Source: Weeksella virosa DSM 16922 (lineage in GTDB: Bacteria; Bacteroidota; Bacteroidia; Flavobacteriales; Weeksellaceae). From it: a stretch of DNA of 64,000 nucleotides. How positions within the stretch are numbered: the first letter of the stretch is position 1; every line of letters begins with the position of its first letter. Positions 61,833 through 64,000 of this stretch are shown here, piece by piece. The stretch covers positions 186,001 to 250,000 of the forward strand of contig NC_015144.1 of NCBI RefSeq assembly GCF_000189415.1, written 5' to 3'. The translations under genes and the position numbers were made by a program. The notes below the pieces were generated by a model. It saw only the letters and a list, made by a program, of their open reading frames with translations. It was not told the DNA's origin and made no database searches.

Positions 61833-63823
61833 ACAGTTCCTTTTATTTTTATATACCTACCTTTGTTTTTCCGACCATCGAAATTAATTTCGATTTCTTT
61901 GATAATACCCTCTTTGTAGTATTCGCCCGCATCAATTTTTACTTTTCGTTCTATATTGACATTTCCTGAATTTTCAAGAACATTTAATCTGTGCAAAGCT
62001 TCAGTACATAGTTGTATTGATAGCTCAAATTCTTTATTCATTACAGGATTAAATCGTGGGTCTTTTGTTTGATGAAAATCCCATAAATTGCCTTTATATT
62101 GAGCATCGTAAAACATTGGATAGTTTATTACGTAGTTATATTCTTTATAAAATTCATCGTATTGTTCACCCGCTTTGTTTGCTTGGTCATATGGTATTCC
62201 TCCCGTATTATAGATATCATTAGGGCTTGGCATCGCTCCTCCATACTGATAACTCTTCACGGCTTTAGCGGCTTGTTTATCTTTACCATCCCAAATAATT
62301 AAGCGTGGTAACATCGTGGTGTGGTTTTGCATTAATACCACTCCTTTGTAATGTTTCATTTCTTTCTTTACATGGTTAAGAGTTATTAGGAATTGTGGAC
62401 CTGTTAATAACAATCCTATTATTTTCCCTGCTTTCCCAATAGGGCTTAAAGTCTGTGTAACATAATCTGTATCAATTCCATCATTTCTGAATCGAGTAGG
62501 AGCAAACTCCACCAAAGTATCATCTTGACTGCCCGACAATATCGGATTAATAGGTTTATTAAATTCAATAATATCGTTATATCTCACCCTACAATCGCTT
62601 GTGAGATTATCAAAAGCATCTACAGAATATCCAACACGCATATAAGCAGGTTTTGTTTGTGTATTCCAACTGTAGCATATATTGTCTAGGATTAAATTTT
62701 TATCCTTATCTATAAAATCAAAAACGTAATCATTACTATCTAGCTTATCAACATGGTCAAAATACAACACTCCTTCTTTAATATACCATTTAGCATTAAA
62801 AGGTTTTTTTAATTGGTCTAATAACATATCAAGAGTTAATAACGGGTCATTATCTTCAATCCAATATTTTTTACTTTTCTTGTCAACACCTTTTTTTGTT
62901 TCTGCTGAAAAATAAGTTAAGTTGTAATACGGTGATGATGGATTAAAGAAAAACGGTATCGACTCTGTAGTAATTCTTACTCCACACTTTGAGCAAACAT
63001 TTCTTATATAATCTCTAACTAAAGGAGCGGGATGTTCACGCCCACACCCAAACAAATCAATAAATATATCAGTTATAGAGTTGATTAATTCTTTTACTGA
63101 AGGGATTGGGTTTTTAATTTTTTTAATTCTTACTCCAGGTATTTTATTAACCGCAGAAATTATTGCGTTAATTACCGTAATTATTGGCGTTATGATTATT
63201 TGTAATATTAGGTTTATTATAATAGAAACAATTCCAACAACCCCTAAAATTTGGAAAAGTAAAGACAATAAAAATGTAGGTCTAAATTCATTGCAGTACG
63301 AAAATCTAGGATGCTTATATTCTCCATTAAACATTCCTAAATGATTATCTGTTACAAGTGTTGAATAAATACAAGTATAAAAATCATCTTTTTGTTTTAA
63401 GCTTACTTCAATAGTACAATAATCATCATCGCAGTAATTTAATCCGTCACTTTTTATAACGAAGTCAGTCATTGTACCTATGTTTTCTAACTCAATTTTT
63501 ACTTCAATTCCATTAAGTGGCGACGCAACATGATCCATTAGCCAGTCTTTTACAAACTTAAAAGCATTTCCATATAATTGTAATTCATTGGTGACTGACT
63601 TCTCAATGTTTGATATAGACCGTGTATTTTCGGTACTCCTTGCTTTACATACGATATTTAATTCGTCAAGATTATCAATATATTTTGTAAACTCAATCCA
63701 TTCGTTGTTTGGTATATAACCTTCAACAATATTTAATGAACTTGGATTGATGCCTGAATACCAAACTGGACGCTGGAATTCATCGTAAAGTTGAAGCTTG
63801 CGCATGTATAATTTTAACTTCAT
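61829..63823 (-). CDS. Tail-tip / baseplate-type protein with hydrophobic segment
   Basis: 664 residues. The N-terminal 180 residues are beta-rich; residues about 185-235 hold a long hydrophobic run (ILGVVGIVSIIINLILQ, then IITPIITVINAI), which may be membrane-active. The C-half includes GGAMPSPNDIYNTGGIPYDQ and ends in YKEGIIKEIEINFDGRKNKG. A large protein just after a probable tape measure, with a membrane-insertion-like segment, fits a tail-tip or hub role. Not recognised as a known family. Starts on an ATGA overlap. Confidence 0.6.
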   Translation of the reverse strand: MKLKLYMRKLQLYDEFQRPVWYSGINPSSLNIVEGYIPNNEWIEFTKYIDNLDELNIVCKARSTENTRSISNIEKSVTNELQLYGNAFKFVKDWLMDHVASPLNGIEVKIELENIGTMTDFVIKSDGLNYCDDDYCTIEVSLKQKDDFYTCIYSTLVTDNHLGMFNGEYKHPRFSYCNEFRPTFLLSLLFQILGVVGIVSIIINLILQIIITPIITVINAIISAVNKIPGVRIKKIKNPIPSVKELINSITDIFIDLFGCGREHPAPLVRDYIRNVCSKCGVRITTESIPFFFNPSSPYYNLTYFSAETKKGVDKKSKKYWIEDNDPLLTLDMLLDQLKKPFNAKWYIKEGVLYFDHVDKLDSNDYVFDFIDKDKNLILDNICYSWNTQTKPAYMRVGYSVDAFDNLTSDCRVRYNDIIEFNKPINPILSGSQDDTLVEFAPTRFRNDGIDTDYVTQTLSPIGKAGKIIGLLLTGPQFLITLNHVKKEMKHYKGVVLMQNHTTMLPRLIIWDGKDKQAAKAVKSYQYGGAMPSPNDIYNTGGIPYDQANKAGEQYDEFYKEYNYVINYPMFYDAQYKGNLWDFHQTKDPRFNPVMNKEFELSIQLCTEALHRLNVLENSGNVNIERKVKIDAGEYYKEGIIKEIEINFDGRKNKGRYIKIKGTV

Positions 63824-64000
63824 AACAAATCACGTTTCATTTTACGAATATTAACCGCATTTGACATTGCAACCAATCCATCTGCATCAATTATTACCGA
63901 ACTTGATTTTTGATTTTCTATTGCTGTTTTAATTTCTGCCAGCTCGTTTTTTATATCCAACACTTCTTTTTTATTATGCATTACGGTTGATGTTACACCA
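63820..64000 (-). CDS. Partial gene, probable tape-measure C-terminus
   Basis: Only the last about 59 residues are in the window: a coiled stretch KKEVLDIKNELAEIKTAIEN followed by SSSVIIDADGLVAMSN and a basic end KMKRDLL. Coiled coil followed by an I-(I/D)-D-x-(D/N)-G type ending is familiar in Bacteroidetes tape-measure proteins. It continues past the right edge. Its TGA overlaps the next ATG by 4 nt. Confidence 0.5.
   Translation of the reverse strand, partial: GVTSTVMHNKKEVLDIKNELAEIKTAIENQKSSSVIIDADGLVAMSNAVNIRKMKRDLL

Larger units (their letters stand above)
43292..64000. mobile_element. Prophage integrated at tRNA-Ser, right end outside the window
   Basis: At least 20.7 kb of phage-type DNA: a tyrosine integrase next to the tRNA, then on the minus strand lysis genes, tail fibre, capsid, scaffold and portal candidates, tail-type proteins and the C-terminus of a probable tape measure at the edge. 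Genes are tightly packed with many 4-nt overlaps, unlike the flanking chromosome. Repressor, replication, terminase and the right attachment site are not seen. Whether it is intact cannot be judged. Confidence 0.9.

Noticed and set aside
1-64000. CRISPR array or cas genes
   Set aside because: No regularly spaced direct repeats and no Cas-type proteins were seen; the short TTTA repeats at 44625-44650 are simple sequence.
43292-64000. Gene transfer agent or contractile injection system instead of a prophage
   Set aside because: The integrase at a tRNA and the full lysis group favour a prophage, and no sheath, spike or AAA-ATPase typical of injection systems is seen; the missing right end leaves a small doubt.

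Overview
The window looks like the chromosome of an AT-rich Flavobacteriia bacterium, probably in or near the Weeksellaceae (Chryseobacterium, Elizabethkingia, Empedobacter, Weeksella). The evidence is the type IX secretion and gliding set gldJ / porU / porV, DUF4290 and DUF349 proteins, a GLPGLI-type protein fused to a PNGase F-like domain, an S46 dipeptidyl-peptidase, a MurA with Asp in place of the catalytic Cys, and Bacteroidetes promoters of the form TTG-N19/20-TAnnTTTG. The genus is an inference.

Region 1 (1-43.0 kb) is ordinary chromosome. It opens with a broken hipA remnant, then an S46 peptidase. A lysine-catabolism locus follows: lysine 6-transaminase and aminoadipate-semialdehyde dehydrogenase on the minus strand, divergent from glutaryl-CoA dehydrogenase, which is followed at 8 nt by the GLPGLI/PNGase F-like gene. 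A dense plus-strand run comes next (DUF4290, murA, dedA, aroE, DUF349, ribD, yigZ/IMPACT, acyltransferase). The minus-strand tyrosine-degradation run hmgA-hppD-fahA-flavin reductase converts 4-hydroxyphenylpyruvate to fumarate and acetoacetate. Then come a secreted protein, murF and gldJ (minus), divergent from porU-porV (plus). After some single genes (TlpA, JmjC-like, META lipoprotein, PlsC-like, acyl-ACP desaturase, two tandem YceI genes) there is a complete tripartite RND efflux operon with its own GbsR/MarR-type regulator and a clear promoter.

Region 2 (43.2-64 kb, continuing past the right edge) is a prophage next to tRNA-Ser(UGA). A plus-strand tyrosine integrase lies directly downstream of the tRNA. 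All other prophage genes shown are on the minus strand and form a late operon read from right to left: a probable tape-measure C-terminus, large tail-type proteins, an FN3-like protein, a small nucleotidyltransferase-like protein, a portal candidate carrying a DnaJ-type zinc motif, two small look-alike proteins, a scaffold-like protein, a capsid candidate, neck/tail-completion candidates, several cysteine-rich unknowns, a long tail fibre, then holin-like protein, amidase and a single-gene spanin candidate. Three small genes of unknown role (one HTH) lie between lysis and integrase, with a candidate short plus-strand RNA that has its own promoter and terminator.

The points most worth a second look are the unimolecular-spanin-like lysis protein, the zinc-motif portal, the nucleotidyltransferase-like protein inside the structural operon, the apparent tail-before-head gene order, the candidate RNA beside the integrase, the unknown/HTH overlapping pair, and the PNGase F fusion. 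Assignments of prophage structural proteins rest mainly on position, size and composition, and are flagged as such.
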